Below, piece by piece: positions 26,251 to 38,583 of a stretch of DNA of 64,000 bases (position 1 is the first letter of the stretch; every line of letters starts with the position of its first letter). The notes below the pieces were generated by a model. That model saw only the letters and a program-made list of their open reading frames with translations. It searched no databases and was not told the DNA's origin. The stretch covers positions 62,001-126,000 of the forward strand of contig PLWS01000002.1 of the NCBI GenBank assembly GCA_003151115.1. The letters run 5' to 3'. Source of the stretch: Vulcanimicrobiota bacterium. GTDB taxonomy: Bacteria; Vulcanimicrobiota; Vulcanimicrobiia; Vulcanimicrobiales; Vulcanimicrobiaceae. A program made the translations under genes and the position numbers.

Positions 26251-27546
26251 TTAGGTCTTTGCCAGTTTCCACAATTCCTCGAGTTCGTCCAGCGTCATGT
26301 CTGCGAGCGACTTGCCTTCTTTGGCGGCGCGCGCTTCCATGAAACTGAAGCGTTTGTAGAATTTCTCGTTCGCCTCGCGCATGGCCGCCTCCGCGTCGAT
26401 CCCGAGCGCGCGCGACAGGTTGACCAGCGTGAAGAAGACGTCGCCGAGCTCTTCGCGCACGTGCGGATCGTCCTGCTTGGCGCGGCGGGCCTCGGCCAGT
26501 TCGCGCAGCTCCTCGACGAGTTTGTCGAGAATCTGGGAAGCCGCGGGCCAGTCGAAGCCCACGCGCGCCGCTTTCTCTTGCATGCGCTGGCCGCGCTGCA
26601 TCGCTCCCAGATGTTTCGGTATGCCGTCGAGCCGGCTGAGGCGCTTGCGGCCGGTCGACTCTTCGGCTTTCAGACGCTCCCAGTTTTTCCACTGCGCGTC
26701 GACGTCTTCAATGACCGCTTCGCCGAAAACGTGCGGATGGCGCCGGATCATTTTGTTCGACAGCGCGTCGATGACGTCGGCGCTCGTAAAGCGGCCCGTT
26801 TCGCTTCCGATCTGCGCGTGAAATACGATCTGCAGCAATAGATCGCCGAGCTCTTCGGAAAGCGCCGTTTCGTCATTCTGCTCGATCGCTTCGACGACTT
26901 CGTAGGTTTCTTCGATCAGATAGGGCACCAGCGTGCGGTGCGTTTGCTCGCGATCCCACGGGCACGACCGGCGCAAGCGCGCCATGATTTCGATCAAGTC
27001 GTTCCAGGTGTGGTGCGTCGAAGCGGGCGGCAGCGGCACGAGCGGCATCGCGATCGCCGCCGAGAGCGTGTCGCGCGGAACACCCGGCACGATCTCCGTT
27101 CGTATGCCATGGCTTTCGAGCGCGCGCACGAATTGCGGCAAGCCGGGGAAATCTGAGAGCGGATTGCCGAGCACGCCGATGGCGATTGTGCGCCCCTCGA
27201 CATGCGCACCTTCGGTGCGCTGCTCGGGGTGGTTCGACAAGCTCACCATGACATTACTGGGCCCACCATGACACTCTGAAGGCTCACCGTGACACTCTGA
27301 AGGCTCACCATGACGCATTAGCGCTTCGACGACTTGCTCAATCGCGTCGGTGGCGCCGCGCACGAAAAGCGCAGGATCGGCGGCGAGACCCGTGACGATC
27401 TCGACGCCCTGCGATTCAATATATGCGGTCAGTTCGGCCGGCGCGAGCATCAGTGCGACGCGCTGCGACGCGCGCAGCGCGTCGAGACTTCCCAGCGTGA
27501 GCAGTCCCGGATCGCCCGGCCCGAGCCCGACGATGCGCACTAGCAT
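26251..27546 (-). CDS. mazG: Tetrapyrrole methylase-MazG fusion (YabN-like) NTP pyrophosphohydrolase
   Basis: 431 residues with two domains. Residues about 1-165 form an SAM-dependent tetrapyrrole-methylase-like domain ([20 protein letters not shown]). Residues about 180-430 form a double MazG domain ([49 protein letters not shown], and a second [13 protein letters not shown]) with the metal-binding EExxE-type acidic clusters. MazG hydrolyses (d)NTPs to monophosphates. Residues about 77-118 derive from an in-frame repeat plus three stacked partial units (HGEPSEC twice, HGGPSN). They sit just before [10 protein letters not shown] in the first domain. Confidence 0.92.
   Translation of the reverse strand: MLVRIVGLGPGDPGLLTLGSLDALRASQRVALMLAPAELTAYIESQGVEIVTGLAADPALFVRGATDAIEQVVEALMRHGEPSECHGEPSECHGGPSNVMVSLSNHPEQRTEGAHVEGRTIAIGVLGNPLSDFPGLPQFVRALESHGIRTEIVPGVPRDTLSAAIAMPLVPLPPASTHHTWNDLIEIMARLRRSCPWDREQTHRTLVPYLIEETYEVVEAIEQNDETALSEELGDLLLQIVFHAQIGSETGRFTSADVIDALSNKMIRRHPHVFGEAVIEDVDAQWKNWERLKAEESTGRKRLSRLDGIPKHLGAMQRGQRMQEKAARVGFDWPAASQILDKLVEELRELAEARRAKQDDPHVREELGDVFFTLVNLSRALGIDAEAAMREANEKFYKRFSFMEARAAKEGKSLADMTLDELEELWKLAKT
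27193..27253 (-). repeat. Two-hairpin interspersed repeat, copy 11, inside mazG
   Basis: Minus orientation, same sense as mazG; translated as [20 protein letters not shown]. It has arms TGGT/ACCA in hairpin 1, CCCC/GGGG in hairpin 2, and apical stem CGCACC-gaa-GGTGCG. Confidence 0.92.
27254..27316 (-). repeat. Partial hairpin-1 units stacked 5' of copy 11
   Basis: On the minus strand, three partial units (CATGGTGAGCCTTCAGAG, TGTCACGGTGAGCCTTCAGA, TGTCATGGTGGGCCCAGTAA) precede the full copy at spacings of about 20-21 bases. They keep the mazG frame open and encode HGEPSEC-type peptides. Confidence 0.85.
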
Positions 27547-27590
27547 AGCCTGTCCTGAGCGAGCGGAGCGAGCCGAAGGGTGCGCCTGCG
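27547..27590 (+). repeat. Partial repeat, copy 12, between the parvulin gene and mazG
   Basis: Plus orientation. Hairpin 1 has arms TCCT/AGGG and an enlarged apex, TCCTGAG-CGAGCGGAGCGAG-CCGAAGG; hairpin 2 is absent. It resembles copy 5 and fills the 47-base gap between the two genes. Confidence 0.65.
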
Positions 27591-27593
27591 CGG

Positions 27594-28523
27594 CTACTTC
27601 GTCGGCGCTGGCGCCGGGGCCGCAGCGGCCGGAAGCGGCGTCGGGAACAGACCTGCGAACCGCTGATCGCTGACGTCGATCTTTGCGGTTGTTTGCAGCT
27701 GCTGCAAGAACTGCTGGATTAGCGGACTCTCTTGCTGCTGTTTAAGCATCTGCGTGATCTTCGCCGTCGAATTCGCCAGCGTTGCTTTACTCGCGGGCGT
27801 GCGCGCCTCGATCTGAATGATGTGGTAGCCCAAGGGCGATTTGATTGGCGCGCTGATCTTTCCGATCGGTCCGCTGAACACGTATGCGTCGAAGGTCGGC
27901 ACCATACGGCCCCGCGGGAACAGCCCCAGTTCGCCGCCGTTGTCTTTGCTGCCGGGATCCATCGAGTACTGCTTGGCTTCGGCTGCAAAATCTTTGCCGG
28001 CCTTGAGATCGGCTTCGACCTTTTGCGCGGTCGCGAGATCCGCGACCAAAATGTGGCGCGCGCGGGCCTGTGCCGGCTGGTCGAGCTGCGCGTGGTTGAG
28101 TTTGAAGTAGGCCGCAATCTGGCTCGGCATAATGTGCACGCCGTTGCCGACCGCCTTATCGAGAACGATCTGGCGGCGGATCAAGTCTTGCACGTCCTGC
28201 TCGGAGAGGCCGCGAGCCTTCAGCAGCTGATCCCACTGGTTGGCGGGGTACTGCGCTTTGTATTGGTTTTCGATCTTGTCGATCTCGGCTTGCGAGACCG
28301 TAATTTTGTGGCTCTGCGCATACTGATCGATCAGGTCGTCGGTCACCATCAGCTGCAGTACGTTGCGCGCGGTGACGGGCGTCGAACTGTTTTCGAGCTT
28401 GGTGTCGAGCTGATCGCGAGTGATCGCTTGGCCGTTGACGGTGAGAATCGTGCCTCCGCCGGAGGCGCACGCGGTAAGTGTGGCCGCGAGCAACACCGCG
28501 GCTATTGTTGTAAATTTTATCAC
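27594..28523 (-). CDS. Parvulin-type peptidyl-prolyl isomerase lipoprotein (PrsA/SurA-like)
   Basis: 309 residues from GTG 28523. A lipoprotein signal ends in LTAC (residue about 19). A SurA/PrsA N-terminal chaperone domain follows (ILTVNGQAITRDQLD onward), then the parvulin domain (about 160-260) with ARHILVADLATAQKVEADLK, FAAEAKQYSMDPGSKDNGGE, LGLFPRGRMVPTFDAYVF and SPLGYHIIQIEAR. The C terminus is Pro/Ala-rich. It should fold exported proteins at the outer face of the cytoplasmic membrane or in the periplasm. It lies 23 bases downstream of mfd on the same strand. Confidence 0.92.
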   Translation of the reverse strand: MIKFTTIAAVLLAATLTACASGGGTILTVNGQAITRDQLDTKLENSSTPVTARNVLQLMVTDDLIDQYAQSHKITVSQAEIDKIENQYKAQYPANQWDQLLKARGLSEQDVQDLIRRQIVLDKAVGNGVHIMPSQIAAYFKLNHAQLDQPAQARARHILVADLATAQKVEADLKAGKDFAAEAKQYSMDPGSKDNGGELGLFPRGRMVPTFDAYVFSGPIGKISAPIKSPLGYHIIQIEARTPASKATLANSTAKITQMLKQQQESPLIQQFLQQLQTTAKIDVSDQRFAGLFPTPLPAAAAPAPAPTK

Positions 28524-28546
28524 CGCCGCCCGATTCGCGCCGGGTC

Positions 28547-32152
<3,606 letters not shown>

Positions 32153-32223
32153 GGTGGCCGGGAGGCCTCCAGCTGAAACCCCGCTTTCACGGAGATGGTT
32201 TCTCGGCGCGCGAAGGGCTTGTC

Positions 32224-32673
32224 TTGCTTTCCGCGATCGTTCTCGTCGCTGCCACATCTACGGCGTGCACGTTCCGTCCGCAGCTGCAGCTGGCTCCGAC
32301 CGTTTTACAAATGCGCGTCGCGCGCGCTTCGAGTTCGTTTACGGCGAGTGCAAGCCTGACGCTCTCGGTTAGTACGGTAAAAAAAGCCGCAACAACGAGC
32401 GACGCAGGGTTACGCGCGCACGTTGCAGGTTATTATGCGATAGCGCGAAGCCTCGCGCAAAGTTCAACGCTTCGCGCGATTGGAGGATCGGAGACGCAGG
32501 CGCGCGCGCGTTTAGGAAAAGCCATGGCGGAGTTAGTGCGCGACGCGAACATCGAATACGCACGCCAAATTCACATCTACGACACCGTTACGGAAAATGG
32601 TAGAGCGCAGAGTCAGGGGCCGGCGTATGGTTTTCCCGGAGGCCCGAACGCAAACGTCTACTGCATGCGATAA
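32224..32673 (+). CDS. Putative secreted/lipoprotein, unknown function
   Basis: 149 residues from a TTG start. A short hydrophobic segment (LSAIVLVAATSTAC) ends in a cysteine that could be a lipobox (STAC, a weak match). The rest is alanine/serine-rich and helical, ending in a glycine/proline-rich tail with a C-terminal cysteine. No family is recognised. It diverges from mfd across 71 bases, which must hold both promoters, and is followed by a large membrane protein in the same direction. Confidence 0.55.
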   Translation: MLSAIVLVAATSTACTFRPQLQLAPTVLQMRVARASSSFTASASLTLSVSTVKKAATTSDAGLRAHVAGYYAIARSLAQSSTLRAIGGSETQARARLGKAMAELVRDANIEYARQIHIYDTVTENGRAQSQGPAYGFPGGPNANVYCMR

Positions 32674-32691
32674 AGGTGTGCTCTGCTGACG

Positions 32692-34605
32692 TTGGGGGGT
32701 GAACGCTTCAGCGCGAGAGTCGGTGCGGTTTTCGTAACGGCGCTTTTCGCCTATGCTCTGGCGCTTTATTTTTTCTTCCCCGGCTACATTGCGCTGCCGG
32801 TTCCATATCACCCCGATATGTATTGGGCAGTAAACTTTGCTGCGAGAGGCCTGAGTGCTGTAGACTTTTTGTCCGCGCCCAGGCCGCTTTTTTACGAAAC
32901 GTTATTGTTAGCGGGCCACTTAGGGCTTGTAGGCTCCCTGCTTTTTCTCGACGCGATTGTCTTGCTCGATCTGGCATTGGTGGTAGCGCTGCTCGAAAGA
33001 ACCGTTCTCGGCCGCCGGCTTCCATGGTTGATTGTGCTTGGCACGCTGCTGCTGGCAATGGTGGGGCCCGGCTTTTTCAAACAACCCGCCTACGACGTCG
33101 GCTTTCATGTAGCGTTCCTTTTCGGGTTGCTGGGCGTGTGCGCTTGGGAATTGCGCTGGGCGAAACATGAAATCGCTTCGCTGTTTCTCAGCGGGCTGTT
33201 CTTCGTGCTGAGCGGGCTCGCCAACGAAGGAGTGATCCCGGCTTTGCTCATCTACGCCGCTGTTGCTGCATGGCGAAACCGCCGTTCATTGCCGATCGCC
33301 GTGCTGCTGGCGGGGCTGCCGCTTCTGGCTATGGCTGCATCGTTTTGGGATAGCCAGTTTACTCATTCGCCTTTCGTTAAGTTGAGTGCTGAGAGCACGT
33401 ATCAATACAAGATCGATCTCTCGTTATCTTCGGTTTTGGCTTGTGCCCGATTCTACGCCGCGCCCCTGATGAACGCCGGTTTTCTAACGTTGCTGGCCGT
33501 AAGCGGACTCGGATTATGGTTGCGGCGACGCTTCATGGTCGGTGTCGCGTTCGTGGTCGCGGCACTCTCGCTCTATCTGCCGTATTGCGTGCTGCCCAAT
33601 CATTTGGATGTCACGTATCAATGGGTGTCAATGCCGCTGTTCATGTTGCTCGTTCCCCTTGCATGGGCCGCTGCTCGAAACGAACGGATTTCCGGCGCAG
33701 GCGTGAGCACCGCTGCGCGTGCGGCGCTTGTTGCTGCATTGGGGTTTGCAATTGCCTTTCAGAGCACGCAATCTCTCCAGCAGAAGCACTGGAACGAGAT
33801 TGCGCTCGCCCAAAATAGGGCGGTTCTCGTCGGCCTCGGTTCTCTGAAGCAGCGGATCCGCGCCTCTCATAACGTGATCGTCTGCGGCCTCGCGTTCGGG
33901 AGATGGCCCTTCATGCAGAGCGCCGCGTTTCTTTCTCGCGAGTTCGACTTTCGCGGCGAGTGGACGGTGGCGTCAGAGCCGGGTTTTCGGGCCATCGATT
34001 ATCAGCCCAACGCGCGACCGATCGATTATGGCCGCATTCGATGGAGCGATTACGATCTGATCGTCATTTTCAACCGGGACGGCCGCCTCACCCGAGCTTA
34101 CAGTAAGAAACAATTCGCAGCCGAGATCGCGCGGCGTGGGTTAGAGAAGCTGTCAAATCGCGGTCTCGTCGACTCATTGGGCCTCTACTACCCTCCTGGA
34201 ATAATACCGCCTCGGAGTGCGGCTGACGGCGAACGGCAAGGAATCTATCTCGAAACGGCGCCGAATCTGTGCTGCTTTCTGGCAGACCGAGCCTCATTTC
34301 GTTTACGCAAGCCGGCCGCAGCCGCAGTGGTTGTTTTTTCCTTTGATGTTCCGCATACCGAGCCTTTTGCCGGGCGGCCGGAGCTCGTCAGTATATTTTT
34401 CAACGGCGCAGGAGCTGGTACGCAAAAAGCCTTAAATGCCGGCGTTCACAGGCTCCGCTTTCGCCTTACGCCATCCCAAGCAAAGAGTTCTCAGATTATC
34501 GTTACGATGCACATGTCGATCTCATATATTCCCAAACAGATCGGAATGAACGACGACACGCGTCGCTTGAGTATCAAGCTGTTGCGTGTAGGCTATAGAC
34601 GCTAA
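32692..34605 (+). CDS. Large membrane protein, possible GT-C glycosyltransferase
   Basis: 637 residues from a TTG start. About ten hydrophobic segments fill residues 10-380 (for example GAVFVTALFAYALALYFFFP and WLIVLGTLLLAMVGPGFF). A soluble C-terminal domain of about 250 residues looks beta-rich. An early luminal loop holds YHPDMYWAVN, with an aspartate where GT-C enzymes keep a catalytic acid, so a lipid-linked-sugar-using glycosyltransferase is possible. I cannot name a family. Base composition seems lower in GC than the neighbours, which could mean transfer. Its 3' end overlaps the convergent GT87-like gene. Confidence 0.65.
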   Translation: MGGERFSARVGAVFVTALFAYALALYFFFPGYIALPVPYHPDMYWAVNFAARGLSAVDFLSAPRPLFYETLLLAGHLGLVGSLLFLDAIVLLDLALVVALLERTVLGRRLPWLIVLGTLLLAMVGPGFFKQPAYDVGFHVAFLFGLLGVCAWELRWAKHEIASLFLSGLFFVLSGLANEGVIPALLIYAAVAAWRNRRSLPIAVLLAGLPLLAMAASFWDSQFTHSPFVKLSAESTYQYKIDLSLSSVLACARFYAAPLMNAGFLTLLAVSGLGLWLRRRFMVGVAFVVAALSLYLPYCVLPNHLDVTYQWVSMPLFMLLVPLAWAAARNERISGAGVSTAARAALVAALGFAIAFQSTQSLQQKHWNEIALAQNRAVLVGLGSLKQRIRASHNVIVCGLAFGRWPFMQSAAFLSREFDFRGEWTVASEPGFRAIDYQPNARPIDYGRIRWSDYDLIVIFNRDGRLTRAYSKKQFAAEIARRGLEKLSNRGLVDSLGLYYPPGIIPPRSAADGERQGIYLETAPNLCCFLADRASFRLRKPAAAAVVVFSFDVPHTEPFAGRPELVSIFFNGAGAGTQKALNAGVHRLRFRLTPSQAKSSQIIVTMHMSISYIPKQIGMNDDTRRLSIKLLRVGYRR

Positions 34606-36008
34606 GAACGACGCGTGGCGCCAATGTTCATAAAAGTAATGGCTGCGGCGGCCAGCGGCGCAAGCGCGACAAAAATGCCGGTCGCCCTTGAGACGTCCGT
34701 CGTGGAGTCGGGCAGATAGCGCACGGCCGAACCCAGCGTGAGCGCGACGATCGCCCACGCGGCGGGAGTTTCCCACGCGATCAGTGCGGCCGGTAAAATC
34801 CACAGCGCGTACCACGGATACGGATTAGGAATGGCGATCCATAAAGCGAGCGCGAGCAGGGCCGCCCCGCTCCGGTTCTTTTTCCATAAGAGAACGCAGC
34901 CGGCAACTACGAGTGTCGCGGCGAGTGCGGCGGTCAACGCGAGCGCCGCGGATGCGCCGAACGCCGCCTCCAGCGCGTATTGCAGAGAGAATTGCGGAAA
35001 ATACGCGCCGTGCCGCGCACCGCGCGCGAGTTGCACGAGTGCCGGCCACGAAACGAACCCGACGACGTCAAATCCCACAAGGACGCCTATAAGAATGCGA
35101 AAGCGCGTGCGCCGGCCGGCGGCGATCAGCGGCGCTGCAGCGGCCGCCAATAATCCCGGCGCTTTCACCAGCGCCGATAATGCGACGACAACGGCGCCGG
35201 AAAACGGACGCGCGCGCGCGATCAGCGCGAAACCCGCCAGCACGATTGCGATCAAGTAAACGTCGTTGTGTCCTTCGGCTGCGGACCAGATCGCAACGGG
35301 GTTCAGCGCGATACCGGCAACGGCCGCCGCGCGCGTGCGCGAAGAGAACGGTCCGAACGCCGCATCCGCCAGCGGGGCGCAGAGCACCAGCGCGGCGCAC
35401 GCGCCGATGCGGAATGCCCACAACGGAGCGGCAGGCCCGAAGCCGATGAAGATCGCGACCACTGCTTGTGCGAACCAGACGAATGCCGGGCCGTACACGC
35501 AAGCAGGGGGCGGGTTTCCCCATTGCCACAGCACCGCATCCATCAGCGGCCCGCGCAACGTAACCGCCGCATGTGCGTACGGATTCAATCCGTGCAGCGC
35601 CATCAATCCGTAACCCGCGTAGGCATACGCGTCGCTCGAAAACACGACCGGAAAAAACAGCGCCGCGCCGCACGCAAGCGCAGAGTAAATCATTGTCATT
35701 ATTGTCGTGGTGGGCTTTACGGGTGTCGTAGCGGGCTTTTCGGGTGTCATCCTGAGCAGCGCATCTTCGATGCGCGTAGTTGAAGGGCGGCCGAGCTTGA
35801 CGAGGCCCGCGATATACCCGACGCTCGCAATCGCGATAGCACCGAGCAGCGCGAGAAACATGAGCGATCCGAAGTTCCCCCAATACGTGACGACGACGAG
35901 CGGTTGCGCGCGATCGATCGCAAATGTCGCGGGCGCTTGCGGAAGCAGGAGCCGGCAGAGAATGGCACCGGCCGCAAATCCTAGCGGAACGAGAAATGCT
36001 AGGCGCAC
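34602..36008 (-). CDS. GT87/mannosyltransferase-like polytopic membrane protein with in-frame repeat
   Basis: 468 residues with ten or more membrane helices. After the second helix it reads SSDAYAYAGYGLMALHGLNP, then YAHAA, a luminal D-rich loop characteristic of GT-C (DUF2029/GT87, MptB-like) polyprenyl-phosphate-mannose transferases. WGNPPPACVYGPAFVW and SAAEGHNDVYLIA further support this. Residues about 65-104 (RPSTTRIEDALLRMTPEKP plus T/P-rich residues) come from an antisense repeat and decayed partial units in the loop between helices. It overlaps the O-antigen ligase gene by 10 bases. Confidence 0.75.
   Translation of the reverse strand: MRLAFLVPLGFAAGAILCRLLLPQAPATFAIDRAQPLVVVTYWGNFGSLMFLALLGAIAIASVGYIAGLVKLGRPSTTRIEDALLRMTPEKPATTPVKPTTTIMTMIYSALACGAALFFPVVFSSDAYAYAGYGLMALHGLNPYAHAAVTLRGPLMDAVLWQWGNPPPACVYGPAFVWFAQAVVAIFIGFGPAAPLWAFRIGACAALVLCAPLADAAFGPFSSRTRAAAVAGIALNPVAIWSAAEGHNDVYLIAIVLAGFALIARARPFSGAVVVALSALVKAPGLLAAAAAPLIAAGRRTRFRILIGVLVGFDVVGFVSWPALVQLARGARHGAYFPQFSLQYALEAAFGASAALALTAALAATLVVAGCVLLWKKNRSGAALLALALWIAIPNPYPWYALWILPAALIAWETPAAWAIVALTLGSAVRYLPDSTTDVSRATGIFVALAPLAAAAITFMNIGATRRS
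35695..35744 (+). repeat. Decayed partial units 5' of repeat copy 14
   Basis: TGTCATTAT, TGTCGTGGTGGGCTTTACGG and TGTCGTAGCGGGCTTTTCGG stand one after another at 21-base spacing before the full copy. They resemble the stacked units near copies 4 and 11, but with more changes. Confidence 0.65.
35745..35812 (+). repeat. Repeat copy 14, inside the GT87-like gene
   Basis: Plus orientation, antisense to the gene. Hairpin 1 is the long form, TCCTGAG with an inner stem CGCATC-ttc-GATGCG. Hairpin 2 is the minimal form, GGCC-GAG-CTTGA-CGA-GGCC, so it looks like hairpin 1 of other copies. This shows the two hairpins are versions of the same module. Confidence 0.85.
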
Positions 36009-37279
36009 ACGGGCTCGCGCGCGGCTTCGCGCACGGGCTCAGCTGCTGCGAGTTGTGCGGCTCCCAGCCCGAGCACGATCCACCACCATCCGCCGACTTT
36101 CGGATAGAAGACAAGCCAATCGAAAATCTGATGCAGCCCGAGGGCGATGCTGCCCGCAAATGCGGCGACGACGAACGGCGACAGCAGCCGGTTCTTTGCA
36201 AACGTGGCGATGGAAACGTAGGTGAGCCACAGCGTCGCCGCGAGTGACGGGATCCCGCCTTCAACGAGCGACTGAAGGTACAAGCTATTGGCATGGGTGC
36301 GAACGCCGCGCAATCCAGTTTGCGCGATTTCGAGCTCGAAGTTCCCTGCGCCGATCCCGAAGAACGGACGCTGACGCCATAGCGTGAATGCGGCGCGCCA
36401 GAGATTCAAGCGCGTGCCGACACCGCCGGAGGTAATCGGGTTATCCCACACGCGGAATATCGCGGGCGTATGTGCGAGGAAGCCGATGAGCAACAGACCT
36501 GTTACAAACCCGGCTGCGATGAACGCAAGCGGATGCAGAAGCTGCCGCCGGTAGGCGAGCGCGACGGCAGCCAAACCCGCCGCGACGCCCAGTCCGCCGC
36601 CGCGCGAAAACGTGAGCACGTCTGCGAGCACAATCAAGAAGAGCGCGGCCGCGATGATCACGGCCGGAGATTCGATGGCAAGCGCAAACAGCAGCGGGAT
36701 CGCGACGTCACAGTACCCCGCGAGCTGGTTGGGGCCTTCGAGCGGCCCGGCGACGCGCACCAATTCGCGGCCATTCAGTTTCAGACCCGAGGTCGCGCCG
36801 TAGATTTCTTGTGAAAGCGCGAACAGCGCAACGAGCGTTATCACCGTCACGCACGCGTTGCGCACGATCGCGGAATCCGGATCGAGCCTGTACGCGCAGA
36901 CGATCGCGGCGAACAGCAGCACGTACTCGGCGGCCTTCAGCGACTCGCGTACGACCGGAGCGCCGTATGTCGCCTGGGCGCCGGTGAGGATCGTTGCGGC
37001 CAGCACCGCGATGCCGGCAATCAGGAGCGCGCGCGGAGCCGGTGCGGCCAGCGGCCGCCAGACTCCCCGGTGCGTCGCCAACCCCAGCAAGACGCCGAGC
37101 AGCGCCGCTTTTGGAAGCGTTATCGTCGTAACCCAGGCGTTGCCGTATATCGAAAACGGCTGCACGACGATGAGCAGCGCCACGGCATAAGCCGGCCGGC
37201 GCATCGCAATGAGTGCGCCGGCAACGAAAATCGCGGCATACGCGATCGCTGCAAATGCGTCCGGGAAGGCGTACGTCAT
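35999..37279 (-). CDS. O-antigen ligase/polymerase family protein (WaaL/Wzy-like)
   Basis: 426 residues from ATG 37279 (MTYAFPDAFAAIAYAAIFVA). Eleven or twelve hydrophobic segments surround a large external loop. Hallmarks of the Wzy_C family are RVAGPLEGPNQLAGY, TFSRGGGLGVAAGL, FGIGAGNFELE and THANSLYLQSLVEGG (the H of this last motif is essential in ligases). The protein would join or polymerise lipid-linked glycans outside the membrane. Ligase and polymerase cannot be told apart from sequence alone. It forms a short run with the GT87-like gene. Confidence 0.88.
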   Translation of the reverse strand: MTYAFPDAFAAIAYAAIFVAGALIAMRRPAYAVALLIVVQPFSIYGNAWVTTITLPKAALLGVLLGLATHRGVWRPLAAPAPRALLIAGIAVLAATILTGAQATYGAPVVRESLKAAEYVLLFAAIVCAYRLDPDSAIVRNACVTVITLVALFALSQEIYGATSGLKLNGRELVRVAGPLEGPNQLAGYCDVAIPLLFALAIESPAVIIAAALFLIVLADVLTFSRGGGLGVAAGLAAVALAYRRQLLHPLAFIAAGFVTGLLLIGFLAHTPAIFRVWDNPITSGGVGTRLNLWRAAFTLWRQRPFFGIGAGNFELEIAQTGLRGVRTHANSLYLQSLVEGGIPSLAATLWLTYVSIATFAKNRLLSPFVVAAFAGSIALGLHQIFDWLVFYPKVGGWWWIVLGLGAAQLAAAEPVREAAREPVCA

Positions 37280-37321
37280 CACGCGGCGGGCTTCGCTGTG
37301 GCTGTCGCGAACCCCGGCGCT

Positions 37322-38581
37322 ATGGATGAAACGGCGATGCGCCATTGCATCGAACGCAAACGCGACGGCCACGCACTCTCGGCAACCGACTGGGATGCGA
37401 TCATTGACGGTTTCATGGAAGGCCGTATCGACGAAGCGCAAACCGCCGCGCTGTTCATGGCGTGCGTGTGGCGCGGGATGACCTTTGAAGAAGCGCACGC
37501 GTTGACCGACGCGATGGTGAGAAGTGGCGAGTCGATTTCATTCGATCGCAGCCAGGGCATCATCGTCGACAAGCATTCCAGCGGAGGCGTGGCCGACATC
37601 GTTTCACTCGTCGCAGTTCCGCTAGCGGCTGCGTGCGGCGCGCGTGTTGCAAAACTTTCAGGCCGTGCGCTCGGTCACACCGGGGGGACGATCGACAAAC
37701 TCGAAGCCATTCCCGGTTTCAACGCGGCGCTGTCGCTCGACACGTTCATTCGGCAGGTCGAGTCGATCGGCTGCGCGATCGCGGCACAAACCCAAGCCCT
37801 GGTGCCTGCTGATAAACGCATCTACAATCTGCGCGATCGAACGGGAACGGTTCCCGCGATGGGATTGATCGCCGCGTCGATCGTTTCAAAGAAGATAGCC
37901 TGCGGCGCGCATGCGATCGTCTTTGACGTAAAGACCGGTCCGGCGTCGTTCACGCCGCAGCCCGAACAGGCGCGCGAACTCGCAGGATGGCTCGTCGAGA
38001 TCTGCAAGGGATTCGGCCGCAAAGCCATCGCCTTCGTCAGCGACATGCATCAGCCGCTCGGCCGCACCGTCGGCACCGGTATAGAAATGGTAGAATCCCG
38101 CGATCTCTTGCGTACCGGAGGCGAAGACGACCGCGCGCGTTCGCTTGTTCTAAAAATCGTTGCGGCACTCTTGGACGCATCAGAAATCGGCGGCGGCGAG
38201 GAGCGCGCGGCTAAGGCCCTGGCCGATGGTTCCGGATACGCAAAACTCGTTGAAATGGTGGAGGCTCAGGGCGCGTCACGCGGCGCGCTCGAGGGCATGG
38301 AACTCGACGCGAAACCGCTCACTGTGAAAGCTTCGCAGGCCGGTTTCGTGCAGTCGATTGACGTCGTGCATTTGGGCAATGCCGGCCGGCGGCTATCTCA
38401 GCACGACAAACTCGGTGGGTTGTTCGTGACCGCGCAGATCGGCGATCGCATTGAGGCCGGTCAACCGCTCGCGCGCGTCTACGGAAAAGACAAGGAACAC
38501 GTTCGCAACTTGGAAGCGTCGTTTAAGATCGGCGCAGACCCCGTCGAACCGCCCCCACTCGTTTACGATACGGTTACGTAG
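37322..38581 (+). CDS. deoA: Thymidine/pyrimidine-nucleoside phosphorylase
   Basis: 419 residues from ATG 37322. DKHSSGGVADIVSLVAVPL (phosphate site), KLSGRALGHTGGTIDKLEAI, PADKRIYNLRDRTGTVPAMG, LIAASIVSKKIACGA and VFDVKTGPASF are diagnostic of the TP/PyNP family. It releases pyrimidine base and (deoxy)ribose-1-phosphate; deoB at 43927 and the PNP at 17334 complete a nucleoside-salvage set, though the genes are scattered. It diverges from the O-antigen ligase. The longer open frame upstream overlaps that gene antisense and is not used. Confidence 0.95.
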   Translation: MDETAMRHCIERKRDGHALSATDWDAIIDGFMEGRIDEAQTAALFMACVWRGMTFEEAHALTDAMVRSGESISFDRSQGIIVDKHSSGGVADIVSLVAVPLAAACGARVAKLSGRALGHTGGTIDKLEAIPGFNAALSLDTFIRQVESIGCAIAAQTQALVPADKRIYNLRDRTGTVPAMGLIAASIVSKKIACGAHAIVFDVKTGPASFTPQPEQARELAGWLVEICKGFGRKAIAFVSDMHQPLGRTVGTGIEMVESRDLLRTGGEDDRARSLVLKIVAALLDASEIGGGEERAAKALADGSGYAKLVEMVEAQGASRGALEGMELDAKPLTVKASQAGFVQSIDVVHLGNAGRRLSQHDKLGGLFVTAQIGDRIEAGQPLARVYGKDKEHVRNLEASFKIGADPVEPPPLVYDTVT

Positions 38582-38583
38582 CG

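Noticed and set aside
25874-26692. Long version of the Kal-like gene reaching into mazG
   Set aside because: The upstream 150 residues overlap mazG in another frame and are Arg/Ala-rich noise; similarity starts only near 26245.
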